Assembly (NCBI RefSeq): GCF_900109325.1 | Contig: NZ_FNZU01000005.1 | Location: 1 to 64,000 of the forward strand | Length of the DNA stretch: 64,000 nucleotides | Direction of reading: 5' to 3' | Source: Alkalibacterium pelagium | Lineage (GTDB): Bacteria > Bacillota > Bacilli > Lactobacillales > Carnobacteriaceae_A | Shown here: positions 8,910 through 18,934 of the stretch, piece after piece | Position numbering within the stretch: position 1 is the first letter of the stretch | How the letters are laid out: each line of letters begins with the position of its first letter | Program-made: the position numbers and the translations under genes | Notes under the pieces: generated by a model | Databases searched by the model: none | What the model saw: the letters and a program-made list of their open reading frames with translations, nothing else | What the model was told of the DNA's origin: nothing

Positions 8910-9060
8910 ATCTTTTTCACTCCTTCATGCCATGAAACCTCTGCGGCTCCATAGTTATCTTAATCCTTTAAGTCAGCGACTGGGTGATCAGCGCTAAGCA
9001 CTGGTCTCCTTCATCGGCTTGATTATATATGCAACACTAGACATAGTAACATATCCTGTC
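8910..9060 (-). promoter_or_regulatory. rpmE2 leader with promoter and hairpin
   Basis: On the minus strand a TATAAT lies near 9020-9030 with a poor -35. The leader that follows holds a small hairpin CAGCGC...GCACTG (8989-9003). Firmicute L31 genes can carry autoregulatory leaders; whether this is one is a guess from position only. Confidence 0.35.
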
Positions 9061-9107
9061 GTCTGTTGCAATGGATTGTCGCTTTTTTCTGCACATTATT
9101 TAGACGA

Positions 9108-10364
9108 TTACTGCTTAAGTACTTTTTCTACAAAGGCGGCATTCTTACCGTAACGTCTCAATGTCTTGATGAACTGATCCGTATACTCCAGTGAATCATT
9201 GCGCATCCCTCTACGCAGTTTGTAGACCGCTTCGTATTCTTCCTTGGATAGAAGCATTTCTTCTTTACGGGTACTTGATTTTTTAATGTCGATTGCCGGA
9301 TAGATGCGTCGCTCAGCCAGTTCTCGGGACAGATGGACTTCCATGTTACCCGTTCCTTTGAACTCTTCATAAATGACATCGTCCATTCGGCTTCCGGTAT
9401 CCACTAATGCTGTTGCGACGATCGTCATGCTGCCGCCTTCTTCAACATTACGGGCAGACCCGAAGAAACGTTTTGGTCTATAAAGAGCTGCTGGATCGAT
9501 CCCACCGGAAAGCGTACGCCCACTTGGCTGTTCCACAAGGTTATACGCTCGAGCCAGACGAGTGATGCTGTCCATAAGGATAACTACATCCTGCTTGTCC
9601 TCAACCAGTCGTCTTGCACGTTCGAGAACCAGTTCGCTTACTTTGACGTGGTTCTGCGGCTGCTGATCGAATGTCGAATGAACGACTTCTCCATCGATGC
9701 TCCGTTCCAGATCGGTTACCTCTTCTGGACGTTCATCGATAAGCAGGACAATCAGTTCAACTTCCGGATGATTTGCCTTGATTCCATTGGCAATTTCTTT
9801 GAGCAATGTCGTCTTCCCTACCTTAGGCGGTGCGACGATCAGTCCTCTCTGTCCGAACCCAATCGGAGCCACGAGATCGATCATTCGTGCAGACAGTTCG
9901 TTCTCGGATGATTCAAGGTTGATTCGACGATCCGGATACAACGGTGTAAGGGCCGGGAAATGAGGGCGTTCTCTAGCTTCTTCAGGATTCTTTCCATTGA
10001 CCAGTTTGACGTTCATCAGTCCGTAGTACCGTTCCCCCGCTTTAGGCGGCCGTGCTGTACCGGTGATTTTATCTCCATTTCTCAAGCTGAAACGTGTCAT
10101 CTGAGAGGCTGAAATATAAATATCTTCGTTACTATGAGAGTAATTGATCGGACGTAAAAAACCAAAGTCCTGGCTGTTGATTTTATCGAGCACCCCGCTG
10201 ACCTGGAAATACCCCTGCTTTTCTTCCTGCGCGCGAATAACAGCCAGAGACAGTTCCTTTTTGTTCATCTGACTGTAATAAGGTATTTTCAATCGCTTAG
10301 CGTGCTCATAAATCTCTTTTAAAGTCATGTTCTGTAAATCACTGAAAGTTAAAAAATTTGCCAC
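9108..10364 (-). CDS. rho: Transcription termination factor Rho
   Basis: A 418-residue hexameric RNA-dependent ATPase. It has the N-terminal Rho_N helix bundle (about 1-45), the cold-shock-like RNA-binding domain ([19 protein letters not shown], about 70-88), and the ATPase core with [11 protein letters not shown] (Walker A), [12 protein letters not shown] and the R-loop/Q-loop region. No inserted domain is seen between Rho_N and the RNA-binding domain. The start is GTG at 10364 with a G-rich site (AGGGGATAGGGACGA). It follows murA by about 26 bases on the same strand. Confidence 0.96.
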   Translation of the reverse strand: MANFLTFSDLQNMTLKEIYEHAKRLKIPYYSQMNKKELSLAVIRAQEEKQGYFQVSGVLDKINSQDFGFLRPINYSHSNEDIYISASQMTRFSLRNGDKITGTARPPKAGERYYGLMNVKLVNGKNPEEARERPHFPALTPLYPDRRINLESSENELSARMIDLVAPIGFGQRGLIVAPPKVGKTTLLKEIANGIKANHPEVELIVLLIDERPEEVTDLERSIDGEVVHSTFDQQPQNHVKVSELVLERARRLVEDKQDVVILMDSITRLARAYNLVEQPSGRTLSGGIDPAALYRPKRFFGSARNVEEGGSMTIVATALVDTGSRMDDVIYEEFKGTGNMEVHLSRELAERRIYPAIDIKKSSTRKEEMLLSKEEYEAVYKLRRGMRNDSLEYTDQFIKTLRRYGKNAAFVEKVLKQ

Positions 10365-10390
10365 TCGTCCCTATCCCCTATTCCTATAAT

Positions 10391-11662
10391 TTAATCGCCA
10401 CTCTCTTCCATGTAAATGTCTGCACCAAGAGCGGTCAATTTTTCTACAATATGATCATATCCTCTAAGAATATTATCTACTCCATCAATGGTCGTCTGTC
10501 CTTCAGCAATCAGACCGGCAACCACAAGACAGGCACCGGCTCTCAAATCACTGGCTTTGACTTCGGTTCCTTCAAGATGTGTGCCGCCTTCAATCAGGAT
10601 GACATCACTTTCCACACGAGCTTTAGCACCCATACGGTTCAGTTCCGGAATATGCTTGATGCGTTTCGGATAAATCGTATCCACAATCATTGATTCACCT
10701 TGTGCCATCATAAGCAGAGGTGTAAACGGCTGCTGCAAGTCGGTCGCAAAACCAGGATAAGGCAGTGTCTTGATAGAAACACCTCTCAGATTCCCTTCCG
10801 GCTTGGTGATACGAACGTAATCTTCCCCAATCTCAAGAGGCACGCCCATTTCTTCCATCTTTGCAATCAGACTTTCCAGATGCTCAACAATGACGTTGCG
10901 GATAACGACATCTTTCCCTTTTGCCGCAGCCATGATCAGGTACGTGCCTGCTTCGATGCGGTCAGGAATTACAGTGTGACGGCATCCATGCATCTCTTCG
11001 ACACCATCTATACGGATAATGTCTGTTCCTGCTCCACGTACTTTTGCACCCATGTTATTTAGAAGCGTCGCTACATCAATGATTTCAGGTTCACGCGCAG
11101 CGTTTTCGATGATTGTTCTGCCTTTAGCTTTTACTGCTGCCAGCATGACATTGATCGTTGCTCCAATGGACACGACATCAAAATAGACACGCGCAGCCTG
11201 GAGACCATCTTCATCTGTCTTGAGATACATTGCACCCATTTCATTGTCAACAGTAGCTCCTAAGGCTCTGAACCCTTTCAGGTGCTGGTCGATCGGACGC
11301 GGACCAAGGAAGCATCCACCAGGAAGACCCACGACGCCTTGACCAAACTTAGTCAGTAAAGCGCCCATAAAGTAATACGATGCTCTCAGGCTCTTTATTT
11401 TTCCCGTAGGCATAGGAACCGATACCATCTCTGTGGGATCTACTGTCAATGTTGTGCCTTCAAAGTGCGTTTTCACATTCATGTCATTTAGAATTTCGAT
11501 GAGCGAGTGGACATCTGCAATGTTTGGTACGCCTTCCAGCGTAACAGGTGAATCTGCAAGAATCGACGCTGGAATCAGCGCTACTGTACTGTTCTTTGCT
11601 CCTGAAATCGTTACTTCGCCGGATAAGTCATGTCCACCATTTACGATTAGTTTTTGTGTCAT
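10391..11662 (-). CDS. murA: UDP-N-acetylglucosamine 1-carboxyvinyltransferase (MurA/MurZ)
   Basis: A 423-residue enzyme that commits UDP-GlcNAc to peptidoglycan synthesis by enolpyruvyl transfer and is the fosfomycin target. The catalytic Cys is present in [16 protein letters not shown], and the N-terminal [17 protein letters not shown] is typical. Its place directly upstream of rho and rpmE is that of the second Firmicute paralogue (murZ/murA2), so a second murA probably lies elsewhere. The ATG follows GAGGACTTATA. Confidence 0.95.
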   Translation of the reverse strand: MTQKLIVNGGHDLSGEVTISGAKNSTVALIPASILADSPVTLEGVPNIADVHSLIEILNDMNVKTHFEGTTLTVDPTEMVSVPMPTGKIKSLRASYYFMGALLTKFGQGVVGLPGGCFLGPRPIDQHLKGFRALGATVDNEMGAMYLKTDEDGLQAARVYFDVVSIGATINVMLAAVKAKGRTIIENAAREPEIIDVATLLNNMGAKVRGAGTDIIRIDGVEEMHGCRHTVIPDRIEAGTYLIMAAAKGKDVVIRNVIVEHLESLIAKMEEMGVPLEIGEDYVRITKPEGNLRGVSIKTLPYPGFATDLQQPFTPLLMMAQGESMIVDTIYPKRIKHIPELNRMGAKARVESDVILIEGGTHLEGTEVKASDLRAGACLVVAGLIAEGQTTIDGVDNILRGYDHIVEKLTALGADIYMEESGD

Positions 11663-11753
11663 TATAAGTCCTCACTTTTGTTTATACGTTTATTGTTTGT
11701 CTGAATTTTTTATCTCGAACATTGTGTCATTATATTTTTCAAGGTCGGGCTGC

Positions 11754-12314
11754 TTACAGTTTAACGATACGCCTTGCGAATGGCAAGCTGGACAATCTGT
11801 CATATAAAGCGATGGCCAGAAGCATTTTAAGCGCATCAATAGGAAGAAAGACCGTCAGATTCAAGCTGACAATGCTCATCAGCGAAATCGGCGAGTCAAG
11901 AACTGTGTTCATAAGTACATACTGATAACTCATACCTGTTATATACAGTACGACTAATCCCAGGCTCATGATCCCTGTCATTTCCCATTTATTTCTCTGT
12001 TTCTTTAATCCTGACCCGACTATCCATGCGACAGCCAGTGCTCCCGCGATATAACCGAAAGACGGAGAAAGAATACTTCCCATGCCCCCGCTTCCCCCAG
12101 CAAATACAGGCATTCCGATCAATCCCATAACGATATACAAAATAATCGTCATCAGACCTTTGACTGGTCCTAATAACGCCGGAATAAATAAAAAGAAGAA
12201 TACTTGTAAAGTGATTGGGATAACTCCAATTGGTAAGACGACAATTGAAGAGACAGCAAGGAGTGCTGCGGATAAGGCTATTTGAGTAAGGTCATGTGCA
12301 GATGGTTTTTTCAT
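11754..12314 (-). CDS. bioY: BioY family biotin ECF transporter S component
   Basis: A 186-residue membrane protein with six hydrophobic segments, matching BioY (PF02632): LPIGVIPITLQVFFFLFIPALLG and the Gly-rich GSGGMGSILSPSFGYIAG loop. It captures biotin and works with EcfA/A'/T. The Shine-Dalgarno is weak (TAGGTTAAAGAA). No biotin synthesis genes are near, so the cell probably scavenges biotin. Its upstream region has inverted repeats that could bind BirA. Confidence 0.92.
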   Translation of the reverse strand: MKKPSAHDLTQIALSAALLAVSSIVVLPIGVIPITLQVFFFLFIPALLGPVKGLMTIILYIVMGLIGMPVFAGGSGGMGSILSPSFGYIAGALAVAWIVGSGLKKQRNKWEMTGIMSLGLVVLYITGMSYQYVLMNTVLDSPISLMSIVSLNLTVFLPIDALKMLLAIALYDRLSSLPFARRIVKL

Positions 12315-12326
12315 TTCTTTAACCTA

Positions 12327-12360
12327 CTAACATTTTGTTTAGTTTATAGTGAACTACTAA
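12327..12360 (-). promoter_or_regulatory. Inverted repeats upstream of bioY
   Basis: Overlapping imperfect repeats CTAAC...GTTTAG (12327-12342) and TTAGT...ACTAA (12339-12360) lie just before bioY. Biotin-repressor operators are palindromes in this position, but this sequence does not match the classical TTAAC-type half-sites well. The rest of 12361-12507 shows nothing clear. Confidence 0.25.
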
Positions 12361-12507
12361 TTAAGATGGTTTCTATCATCAGAAGTTCATTTGCATTTTC
12401 TTGTAATGCGAACGGTTAGCATGTGACGACGTGAACAATGCTTTAGAATATACAGTTGCCCACACTCATAATCATACAGGGTTTACTTTTTTTTTCAACA
12501 TAAAAAT

Positions 12508-12537
12508 ACAGAACACTAACTATTGTTAATGTTCTGT
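12508..12537 (-). terminator. Terminator of the flavin oxidoreductase unit
   Basis: ACAGAACA (12508-12515) and TGTTCTGT (12530-12537) arms with inner TAAC/GTTA. On the minus strand the hairpin is followed by ATTTTTATG. Confidence 0.75.
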
Positions 12538-12553
12538 AAGATTTTATTCACTT

Positions 12554-13120
12554 TTAAAACCCATATTGTTCTTCTTTAATGCGTCTGGCTTCTTTATACG
12601 TCTCGGCAAGAACCATTGTGTCTTCCACTAGACGTTCGATTCTAAATACCGCATCCTCATTGACAATTTCCTTACGGTAGAAGTCTCTTTCTTCCATGAA
12701 GGTATAGGTCTGAACAATTTGAGCCTTCATATAAGCAAGGATCGGTTTGAGCTGTGTTTCAGCAATCAGGTAATGTTTGGCAGATCCCGCTGTCACCAGT
12801 ATGCCTGCTGTTTTGTCTCTCAGCCCGTCTTGAGGAAGAAGATCGAACACGTTTTTCAGAGAGCCGGGAATGGATGCCTGAAAGATAGGTGTCCCGATGA
12901 GGATGATGTCAGACTCCATAATCGTCTCGGTCACGACTTTCGTGTCTCCTTTATATTCTCTGAAGTCCCGTCCATCACTGAAAACCAGTTCGAAATCAGC
13001 CAGATCCAGAAGGGTAACCTCGTGCTCCGGATAGTTCCGTTCAATGATATCTTTTGTATAGTTCATCGCTGTTCGCGTTTTAGACCCGATCGTCGAGCCG
13101 GATAACAGGGTAATATTCAA
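12554..13120 (-). CDS. NADPH-dependent FMN reductase (partner of the adjacent monooxygenase)
   Basis: A 188-residue flavodoxin-fold reductase of the NADPH-dependent FMN reductase family. It supplies reduced FMN, presumably to the LLM monooxygenase encoded just upstream. LLSGSTIGSKTRTAM near the N-terminus is the phosphate-binding loop, and GTPIFQASIPGSLKNVFD is the family signature. TTG at 13120 lies eight bases after AAGGAG, while the GTG at 13129 touches that site, so TTG is chosen. The gap to the monooxygenase stop is about 12 bases. The substrate of the pair is unknown. Confidence 0.85.
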   Translation of the reverse strand: MNITLLSGSTIGSKTRTAMNYTKDIIERNYPEHEVTLLDLADFELVFSDGRDFREYKGDTKVVTETIMESDIILIGTPIFQASIPGSLKNVFDLLPQDGLRDKTAGILVTAGSAKHYLIAETQLKPILAYMKAQIVQTYTFMEERDFYRKEIVNEDAVFRIERLVEDTMVLAETYKEARRIKEEQYGF

Positions 13121-13132
13121 TCTAGTCACTCC

Positions 13133-14203
13133 TTATGCTTTTGCTTTAGCTGTATGCTTCTTGACTGCGGGTAAAATGTCATTTCCGATCAGTTCGATAT
13201 TTCTCATGATCTTGTCAAACGGCACGCCGCCGAAATCCATTTGAGCAATATAACGCTGGTGATTGAACGTCTCATGCTGATACAGGATTTTCTCGATAAT
13301 TTCCTGTGGGCTGCCGACGTTCATGATATTTTTCAGATGAGCGCCTTGTGCAAATGCCTGCTTAGGAAAGCCTCGTCCATTTGTCAGCTTCATCCCTTCG
13401 TTGATGTGCGGGTAATACTCTTTCAATGCTTGCTGAGTCGTGTCTGCTGCGTAAAAGAAGCCAGCTGTTGCCACAGGAAATTCTGATGGATCCTGGCCAA
13501 GGCTTTCTAAAGTTTCTCTATAAGCATCGATCGGCCGCTTGAATACAGATGCCGGACCCCCAAGCATCGCCTGATACATCGGCACGCCCTGGTAAGCAGC
13601 TTTCATTGCACTGGCCGGTGTGCCACCGACAGCACGCCATATCGGTAAGCTTCCATTAAGTGGACGTGGAAGAATATGCGCATCCCTTAGCGGCTGACGA
13701 AACTCCCCTTCCCAGTTGACGACTTCTTCTTTATTTATCTGCAGAAGAAGTTCAAATTTTTCTTCAAACAGTTCTTCATAATCATGGAGATCATACCCTA
13801 GAAGTTCGAACAAACCTACACGGGAAGCACGTCCTGCTACGATTTCTGCCCGACCACCTGAAATCAGATCGATCGTAGCAAAGTCTTCATAGACTCTCAC
13901 CGGGTCAGACGTACTAATGATCGTGGATGAACTGCTGACTTTGATTTTTTCTGTCGCCTGGGCGATTGCGGACAGGACAACCGAATGTGCCTGCGTGGTG
14001 AAGTGGTCCTGGTGGCTTTCACCTACGCTGATTAGGTCGATGCCTGCTTCTTCAGCCAGCTTGGCCATTTCAATGATCTCCTGCAGTCGCTGCTGAGGGG
14101 AAATCCGTTTGTCTATATGTGGATTCTTTAAATGGTCCCCTAAAGTATACAGGCCAAACTCCAGGCCTTTGCTGTCATCGATTCGGTATTGTTCAAAACT
14201 CAT
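13133..14203 (-). CDS. LLM-class flavin-dependent monooxygenase
   Basis: A 356-residue luciferase-like monooxygenase that uses FMNH2 and oxygen to oxidise a small organic substrate. Family features: ISVGESHQDHFTT near 60-72, SSSTIISTSDPVRVYEDFATIDLISGGRAEIV in the middle of the barrel, and PIWRAVGGTPASA. It is encoded directly before its FMN reductase, a common two-component arrangement (CE1758/CE1759-like). A leader of about 190 bases and a palindrome-rich promoter suggest inducible control. Substrate cannot be told from sequence. Confidence 0.85.
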   Translation of the reverse strand: MSFEQYRIDDSKGLEFGLYTLGDHLKNPHIDKRISPQQRLQEIIEMAKLAEEAGIDLISVGESHQDHFTTQAHSVVLSAIAQATEKIKVSSSSTIISTSDPVRVYEDFATIDLISGGRAEIVAGRASRVGLFELLGYDLHDYEELFEEKFELLLQINKEEVVNWEGEFRQPLRDAHILPRPLNGSLPIWRAVGGTPASAMKAAYQGVPMYQAMLGGPASVFKRPIDAYRETLESLGQDPSEFPVATAGFFYAADTTQQALKEYYPHINEGMKLTNGRGFPKQAFAQGAHLKNIMNVGSPQEIIEKILYQHETFNHQRYIAQMDFGGVPFDKIMRNIELIGNDILPAVKKHTAKAKA

Positions 14204-14388
14204 GTTATCACTCTTTTCGTTTAAATTTCATCGCTGCTTCGACTTTTACTGGGGTGTCTCATTCAGATTCGGCGGGCAGGGATATCATAATTGCATTTTC
14301 CCCGCCCAAGCGAGTTGTTCTAGTTTCAGCAGCAGCAAGTCAGTCTTTATAATGACTTATGTGTGCTCTATTTCGTCTTCTGTTACAC

Positions 14389-14420
14389 AGTATACACTAT
14401 AAACTAACTTATAGTAAGTT
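14389..14420 (-). promoter_or_regulatory. Promoter and palindromic operator of the monooxygenase unit
   Basis: Minus-strand -10 TATACT (14389-14394). Overlapping it are two palindromes: ACTATAA-N6-TTATAGT (14396-14415) and AACTTATAGTAAGTT (14406-14420). Such short AT-rich palindromes over a promoter fit a dimeric repressor, such as a MarR or HxlR type that responds to electrophiles; the regulator is not identified. The 5' UTR (14204-14380) also has a GGCGGG/CCCGCC hairpin near 14270-14310. Confidence 0.45.
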
Positions 14421-14492
14421 TTTTATCTCTAATTCGTATGATTTTTACTCGACTCGTTCTGTCTGGCTTCTTTTAAGGGCTTTTGAAGTCGA

Positions 14493-14517
14493 AAGCGGTC
14501 GGTCGAGCCGACCGCTT
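14493..14517. other. Strong hairpin AAGCGGTCGG/CCGACCGCTT
   Basis: Perfect 10-base arms with a five-base loop. Plus strand: followed by CATTATTTT. Minus strand: followed by TCGACTTC. It could be a terminator reading in the plus direction, or a boundary element next to the hairpin array at 14591. Confidence 0.5.
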
Positions 14518-14590
14518 CATTATTTTCAACTGCCTGGTTTGTGGAACTGCCATCGATTTTGGGTGGCTTTCTCTCTGTTTGTCCTGCTAT

Positions 14591-14803
14591 TACCCACTCA
14601 ATAGCACGGTTCTGTTGAGTGGGTAGTAATCAGCAATCTTTTTACCACTCAAATCCAAATCGATTTTGACTGGGCACTAATTTGTCATTTATGACCCACT
14701 CGTTAGTCCAGATTCACTGAGTGGGCAATAGTATGATATTTATTCCCCACTCAAAGGCAAAATCTGTCTGAGTGGGCGTATGTAATCGTCCGATGACGAT
14801 TAC
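14591..14803. repeat. Array of regularly spaced CCCACTCA/TGAGTGGG hairpins
   Basis: Four hairpin units occur at a period near 51 bases. A: TACCCACTCAA/TTGAGTGGGTA (14591-14625, perfect). B: a degenerate CCACTCAAA/TTTTGACTGG (14644-14675). C: CCCACTC/GAGTGGG (14694-14724). D: CCCACTCA/TGAGTGGG (14746-14776). A separate hairpin, GTAATCGTC/GACGATTAC (14782-14803), follows just before the stop of the NERD gene. Loops differ while arms are kept. No frame here looks coding. Confidence 0.7.
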
Positions 14804-14808
14804 ACTCC

Positions 14809-15744
14809 TTATTTACTCTCTTTTTTGAAAGTTGTGCCTGATTTATTTCCTACTCTAGTATAATTTTCAGAAAGTATCCCACGTATTCTTTTTTTTGGAA
14901 TAATTTGTCCATACCATCTATATATTTTTTCAGTCGTCAGTAATTCAGCAGGATATAAAAGTATAAACTCTTCAATTTGTCGGATGACTGCACTGTTCAA
15001 TGACGATGAATGCTCGCAAACTAAACATTTACATGAGCGTTGATTAACTTGCACACTAAAACTACTGCATCGCGTACAAGCTATCCCCTTCCTCAACTCC
15101 TCATAAATATACTCCGGCCTTTTGATTTGAATGCGTCCTTCCTTATCGTGTTCCTCGATCAGTCTTTCTGCCAGTCTCTTCATCTTTTTCATCCCCCATG
15201 GCTCGTACAGCTGTCTGCGATCGATTTCGGTCAGACGGGATTGAATTTGCCCATAGAAAATGAACGGGTCGGCAGGTGTCGCATGATACAGCATACATGC
15301 CGGATTGACAAACACAATGTAGCCTTCGATACTCATTTTGACCTGCCAGGACTGCAGCAGCTGCCTCAGAAGAGACAACGTTCGATTAAGCTGGGTGAGC
15401 GGGTTCGATATCTCCTTGCCGGCTACTGTATAGATGTCGCCGTCTTTCATAATAAAGTCACCCTCGTAGTTCTTGACTTCAAAGATATACACGACTTCCG
15501 AAGTCAGGAGAACTGAATCGATCTGCACTGTGTTTCCTCTGATGGTCAGCGAAAGATCCTGCAGCATCACACACTCCTGCTCCAGGTACTTCTCTCCCAT
15601 CTCGTCGAACTGCCTTTCACCAATTAATCCCTTCTCCATATTCAATAGATCCTGCTTCTGTTCAAATGAATATGCCTGCCTTTGGTTCAGGGCTCTCAGT
15701 ACGTTGAGTTCTTTAGATGCTTCCCGCGGCTTCATTACCTTCAT
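14809..15744 (-). CDS. NERD-domain protein with C-terminal zinc ribbon (paralogue 1)
   Basis: A 311-residue protein with a nuclease-related (NERD, PD-(D/E)xK-like) domain: GLIGERQFDEM (39-49), QIDSVLL with Asp76, FEVKNYEGDF with Glu89 and Lys91, then NPLTQLNRTLSLL. The C-terminal part has a Cys pair CTRC and CKCLVC (zinc ribbon) and a basic helical end. It is a clear paralogue of the gene at 37977. ATG 15744 is nine bases after GGAGG; the longer frame from TTG 15795 is rejected because a -10-like TATAAT sits at 15782-15787. NERD proteins may act on nucleic acid, but the function is unknown. Confidence 0.8.
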   Translation of the reverse strand: MKVMKPREASKELNVLRALNQRQAYSFEQKQDLLNMEKGLIGERQFDEMGEKYLEQECVMLQDLSLTIRGNTVQIDSVLLTSEVVYIFEVKNYEGDFIMKDGDIYTVAGKEISNPLTQLNRTLSLLRQLLQSWQVKMSIEGYIVFVNPACMLYHATPADPFIFYGQIQSRLTEIDRRQLYEPWGMKKMKRLAERLIEEHDKEGRIQIKRPEYIYEELRKGIACTRCSSFSVQVNQRSCKCLVCEHSSSLNSAVIRQIEEFILLYPAELLTTEKIYRWYGQIIPKKRIRGILSENYTRVGNKSGTTFKKESK

Positions 15745-15878
15745 TGATTCTTTCCTCCAGCTGATCAATTTGTCTTCATTCATTATATTGTCCAAACGAT
15801 TGGATTCTCACGAAATTGACTGGCAGCGTTTATCAAAAGCAGAAGATTTTCGCTCAAAAACGGGCCTCACTTTTCATA

Positions 15879-15923
15879 AAAAAAATCACCCTCAGGAACT
15901 GGCGACAGCTCAAGAGGGTGATT
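15879..15923 (-). terminator. Terminator of fba
   Basis: AATCACCCTC (15884-15893) pairs with GAGGGTGATT (15914-15923). On the minus strand it is followed by seven T residues. Confidence 0.88.
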
Positions 15924-15969
15924 CTGTTGACGGGAAGGCACGGGCCCTCGCGTCTCTATTTTATTTTAA

Positions 15970-16827
15970 TTAAGCTTTGTTTGAAGAACCGAATTCTCTC
16001 ATTTTAGCTTTAGTTGTTTCAGTGATGTCTGCTTTACCAGGTCCGATGATTTTACGAGGATCGTAAACTTTTTCGTTGGTAGCAATCACTTCACGCGTGC
16101 GCTTAGTCCATACTTGCTGAAGCTCAGTGTTTACGTTGATTTTAGTATGACCATATTCGATTGCTTTTTCAATCTGGTGAGTTGGGATACCTGATCCACC
16201 GTGAAGTACAAGTGGTGCACCTGTCAGTTCAGAAATTTCTTTCATTTCGTCAAATCCAAGTTTAGGTTCTCCATCGTAGTCTCCGTGAACAGATCCTAGA
16301 GCAGCTGCTAGAGCATCGATTCCAGCTTCGTCAACCATACGTTTACACTCTTCTTTATCAGCGTACATTACGCCACCGACAACGCCGTCTTCTTCTCCGC
16401 CGACAGTACCGATTTCAGCTTCAACTGACGCACCTTTAGAGTGAGCATATTCAACCACTTTTTTAGTGAAAGAAATGTTGTCTTCGATTGGATCATGAGA
16501 GTGGTCGATCATAACTGAAGAGAATCCAGCGTCGATCGCAGCTTTACATGTGTCAAATGATGAACCGTGGTCCAGGTGAAGAGCTACAGGAACTGTAATG
16601 TCCATTTCTTCAAGTAAAGCAGTAACCATTGCAGATACCACTGTGAATCCACCCATGTATTTAGCTGCTCCTTCAGAAACACCTAAAATTACTGGAGAAT
16701 TTTCTTCCTGTGCTGCCTGTAAAATGGCTTGTGTCCATTCTAAGTTGTTGATGTTGAATTGCCCAACTGCATACTTTTCAGCCAAAGCTTTGTTCAACAT
16801 GTCTGTCATACTTACTAAACGACTCAT
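15970..16827 (-). CDS. fba: Class II fructose-1,6-bisphosphate aldolase
   Basis: A 285-residue zinc aldolase of glycolysis/gluconeogenesis. Zinc and substrate residues lie in [11 protein letters not shown] (His at about 84), [15 protein letters not shown], and [16 protein letters not shown]. The N-terminal [20 protein letters not shown] is typical. The ATG at 16827 is preceded by GAGG in TTTGAGGAGGC. The gene is on the same strand as pyrG upstream with a gap of 157 bases (16828-16984), which holds no other feature I can name. Confidence 0.96.
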   Translation of the reverse strand: MSRLVSMTDMLNKALAEKYAVGQFNINNLEWTQAILQAAQEENSPVILGVSEGAAKYMGGFTVVSAMVTALLEEMDITVPVALHLDHGSSFDTCKAAIDAGFSSVMIDHSHDPIEDNISFTKKVVEYAHSKGASVEAEIGTVGGEEDGVVGGVMYADKEECKRMVDEAGIDALAAALGSVHGDYDGEPKLGFDEMKEISELTGAPLVLHGGSGIPTHQIEKAIEYGHTKINVNTELQQVWTKRTREVIATNEKVYDPRKIIGPGKADITETTKAKMREFGSSNKA

Positions 16828-16984
16828 AAATATAGCCTCCTCAAATTTTTGCGCACTTTTTAAACCGATATACGCACTCGGTCTCGCTTATTATTATATA
16901 CAAAACTTCACAATAAAACTAGTATTAATCATTAGGTTGTTTCTCTATTTTCAACTTTTTTCATAAAACCAGCCTCATTATCAT

Positions 16985-18592
16985 TTATTTATTCTTGTTT
17001 TCTAATGATTTTTCAATAAACGCTTTGAACAACGGCTGAGGTCTGTTCGGTCTGGAAATGAATTCCGGATGGAACTGGCAACCAACGAAATAAGGGTGAT
17101 CGGCCACTTCGATGATTTCAACCAGTTTGTTATCGGGAGAAACACCAGAGAAAATCAGTCCTTTTTCTTCAAGCAGTTCACGATAACTGTTGTTGAATTC
17201 ATAACGGTGACGGTGACGCTCCTGGACGACTTCCTGATTGTCATAGGCTTCAGCGGTCACTGTGCCCGGCTTCAGTTGACATGGGTATAGACCCAGCCTC
17301 AACGTTCCACCCATATCCGTCACATTTTTCTGATCCGGCATTAAGTCGATGATGTTGTGTTCGATGTCGGGATTGACTTCCGCTGACCCAGCCCCATCAA
17401 GGTTGGCTACATTGCGGGCAAATTCCACAGCTGCCAGCTGCATGCCCAGACAGATACCGAAGAATGGAATCTTGTTTTCCCTTGCATATCGAATCGCCAG
17501 CATTTTACCTTCCAGACCGCGTTCACCGAATCCACCTGGAACGAGGATCCCGTCCGCATCATCCAGTTCCTTGACTACTTCTTCCGGAGAAAGCTTTTCC
17601 GCATTAACCCATTTGATGTCAATTTCAGAGTCTGCTGCATAACCCGCATGCTTCAGTGCTTCAACTACGGACAGATAAGCATCCGGCAGTTCCACATATT
17701 TTCCTACGATAGCGATACGTGTAGATGTTTTTAGGTTCAGCACCTTTTCTTCCAGTGCTTTCCATTCTGTCATGTCCGCTTCCGGCACATCCAGTTTCAG
17801 ATGATCGACTACAATCTGATCCAGTCCCTGTTTCTGCAAGTTCAACGGGATCGAGTAAAGCGTATCGACATCCAAAGATTCGATGACCGCTTTGGAATCC
17901 ACATCGGTGAAGGACGCCAGTTTATCTTTTGTATGCTGCTCAACTGGATACTCCGAACGGACAATCAGCACGTTTGGCTGGATTCCTAAGCTTCTAAGCT
18001 CTTTTACACTGTGCTGGGTCGGCTTAGTTTTCATTTCACCGGCCGCTTTAAGGTAAGGAATCAGTGTCGTATGCAGATACATGACATTGTCGGACCCGAC
18101 ATCACTTTTCATCTGACGCAGTGCTTCAAGGAAAGGCAGCGACTCAATGTCTCCTACCGTTCCACCAACTTCAGTGATGATCACATCCGAATCGGTCGTC
18201 TGTGCCGCACGCATGATCTTTTTCTTGATTTCATCTGTAATGTGCGGAATGACCTGAACCGTTCCGCCCAGATAATCACCGCGACGTTCTTTGTTGATCA
18301 CTTCAGAATAGACTTTCCCTGTCGTGACATTTGAATACTGGTTCAAATTGATATCGATGAATCGCTCGTAATGCCCCAGATCCAGATCCGTTTCAGCGCC
18401 ATCATCCGTTACAAACACTTCTCCGTGCTGATACGGACTCATTGTCCCTGGATCCACATTGATATAAGGATCAAATTTCTGAATCGTTACTTTCAGCCCT
18501 CTGTTTTTCAATAGTCGGCCAAGAGAGGCTGCCGCGATGCCTTTTCCGATTGACGATACCACTCCGCCTGTTACAAAAATATACTTTGTCAT
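16985..18592 (-). CDS. pyrG: CTP synthase (glutamine-hydrolysing)
   Basis: A 535-residue enzyme that aminates UTP to CTP. The synthetase domain starts [17 protein letters not shown] (ATP loop) and carries the Mg site in [19 protein letters not shown]. The glutaminase domain has the nucleophile elbow [15 protein letters not shown] and the C-terminal GCQFHPEF with the catalytic His and Glu. The ATG follows GGAGGGAATACT. Expression is almost certainly CTP-controlled by the attenuator in its leader. It lies downstream of rpoE, as in Bacillus. Confidence 0.98.
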   Translation of the reverse strand: MTKYIFVTGGVVSSIGKGIAAASLGRLLKNRGLKVTIQKFDPYINVDPGTMSPYQHGEVFVTDDGAETDLDLGHYERFIDINLNQYSNVTTGKVYSEVINKERRGDYLGGTVQVIPHITDEIKKKIMRAAQTTDSDVIITEVGGTVGDIESLPFLEALRQMKSDVGSDNVMYLHTTLIPYLKAAGEMKTKPTQHSVKELRSLGIQPNVLIVRSEYPVEQHTKDKLASFTDVDSKAVIESLDVDTLYSIPLNLQKQGLDQIVVDHLKLDVPEADMTEWKALEEKVLNLKTSTRIAIVGKYVELPDAYLSVVEALKHAGYAADSEIDIKWVNAEKLSPEEVVKELDDADGILVPGGFGERGLEGKMLAIRYARENKIPFFGICLGMQLAAVEFARNVANLDGAGSAEVNPDIEHNIIDLMPDQKNVTDMGGTLRLGLYPCQLKPGTVTAEAYDNQEVVQERHRHRYEFNNSYRELLEEKGLIFSGVSPDNKLVEIIEVADHPYFVGCQFHPEFISRPNRPQPLFKAFIEKSLENKNK

Positions 18593-18636
18593 AGTATTCC
18601 CTCCATAATTCTTTTAAGGAAAGGCAAAATGTCTCA

Positions 18637-18782
18637 TAAAACAGAAAACTCCCTATTCCATTTAATAAATGAAATAGGGAGCGGTGAACTGTCTTGCATT
18701 CTGTCCTGTTGACCCTTTACATACATCACATGTACGTAGGGTGCCCAATAAATAGTTTAAAGACCTGACCGCTGTAAGTCAA
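18637..18782 (-). promoter_or_regulatory. pyrG promoter and CTP-responsive attenuator
   Basis: On the minus strand: TTGACT (18777-18782), 17 bases, TAAACT (18754-18759), then after 7 bases the predicted start GGGC (18746-18743). About 65 bases later the terminator stem GCTCCCTATTTCATT pairs with AAATGGAATAGGGAG (18649-18681), followed by TTTTCTGTTTT. This reproduces the Bacillus pyrG system: when CTP is low, extra G residues are added at the GGGC start, pair with the CUCCC strand and block the terminator. Confidence 0.85.
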
Positions 18783-18934
18783 GAACGAATTCTATTAGTT
18801 TTCCCATTTGAGTAAAGTAGAGGGATTACTGATCACTTCAACCGTCCGTCCGCCATATCTATGCCCATCTCCACTTTTATTCTGCGGACGACTTATTCGA
18901 TCTCAGCTATAAATCTGACGCATTTTTACGCATC

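Noticed and set aside
14591-14803. CRISPR array
   Set aside because: The repeated units are inver­ted arms of 7-11 bases, not direct repeats of 24-40 bases, and there are no cas genes.
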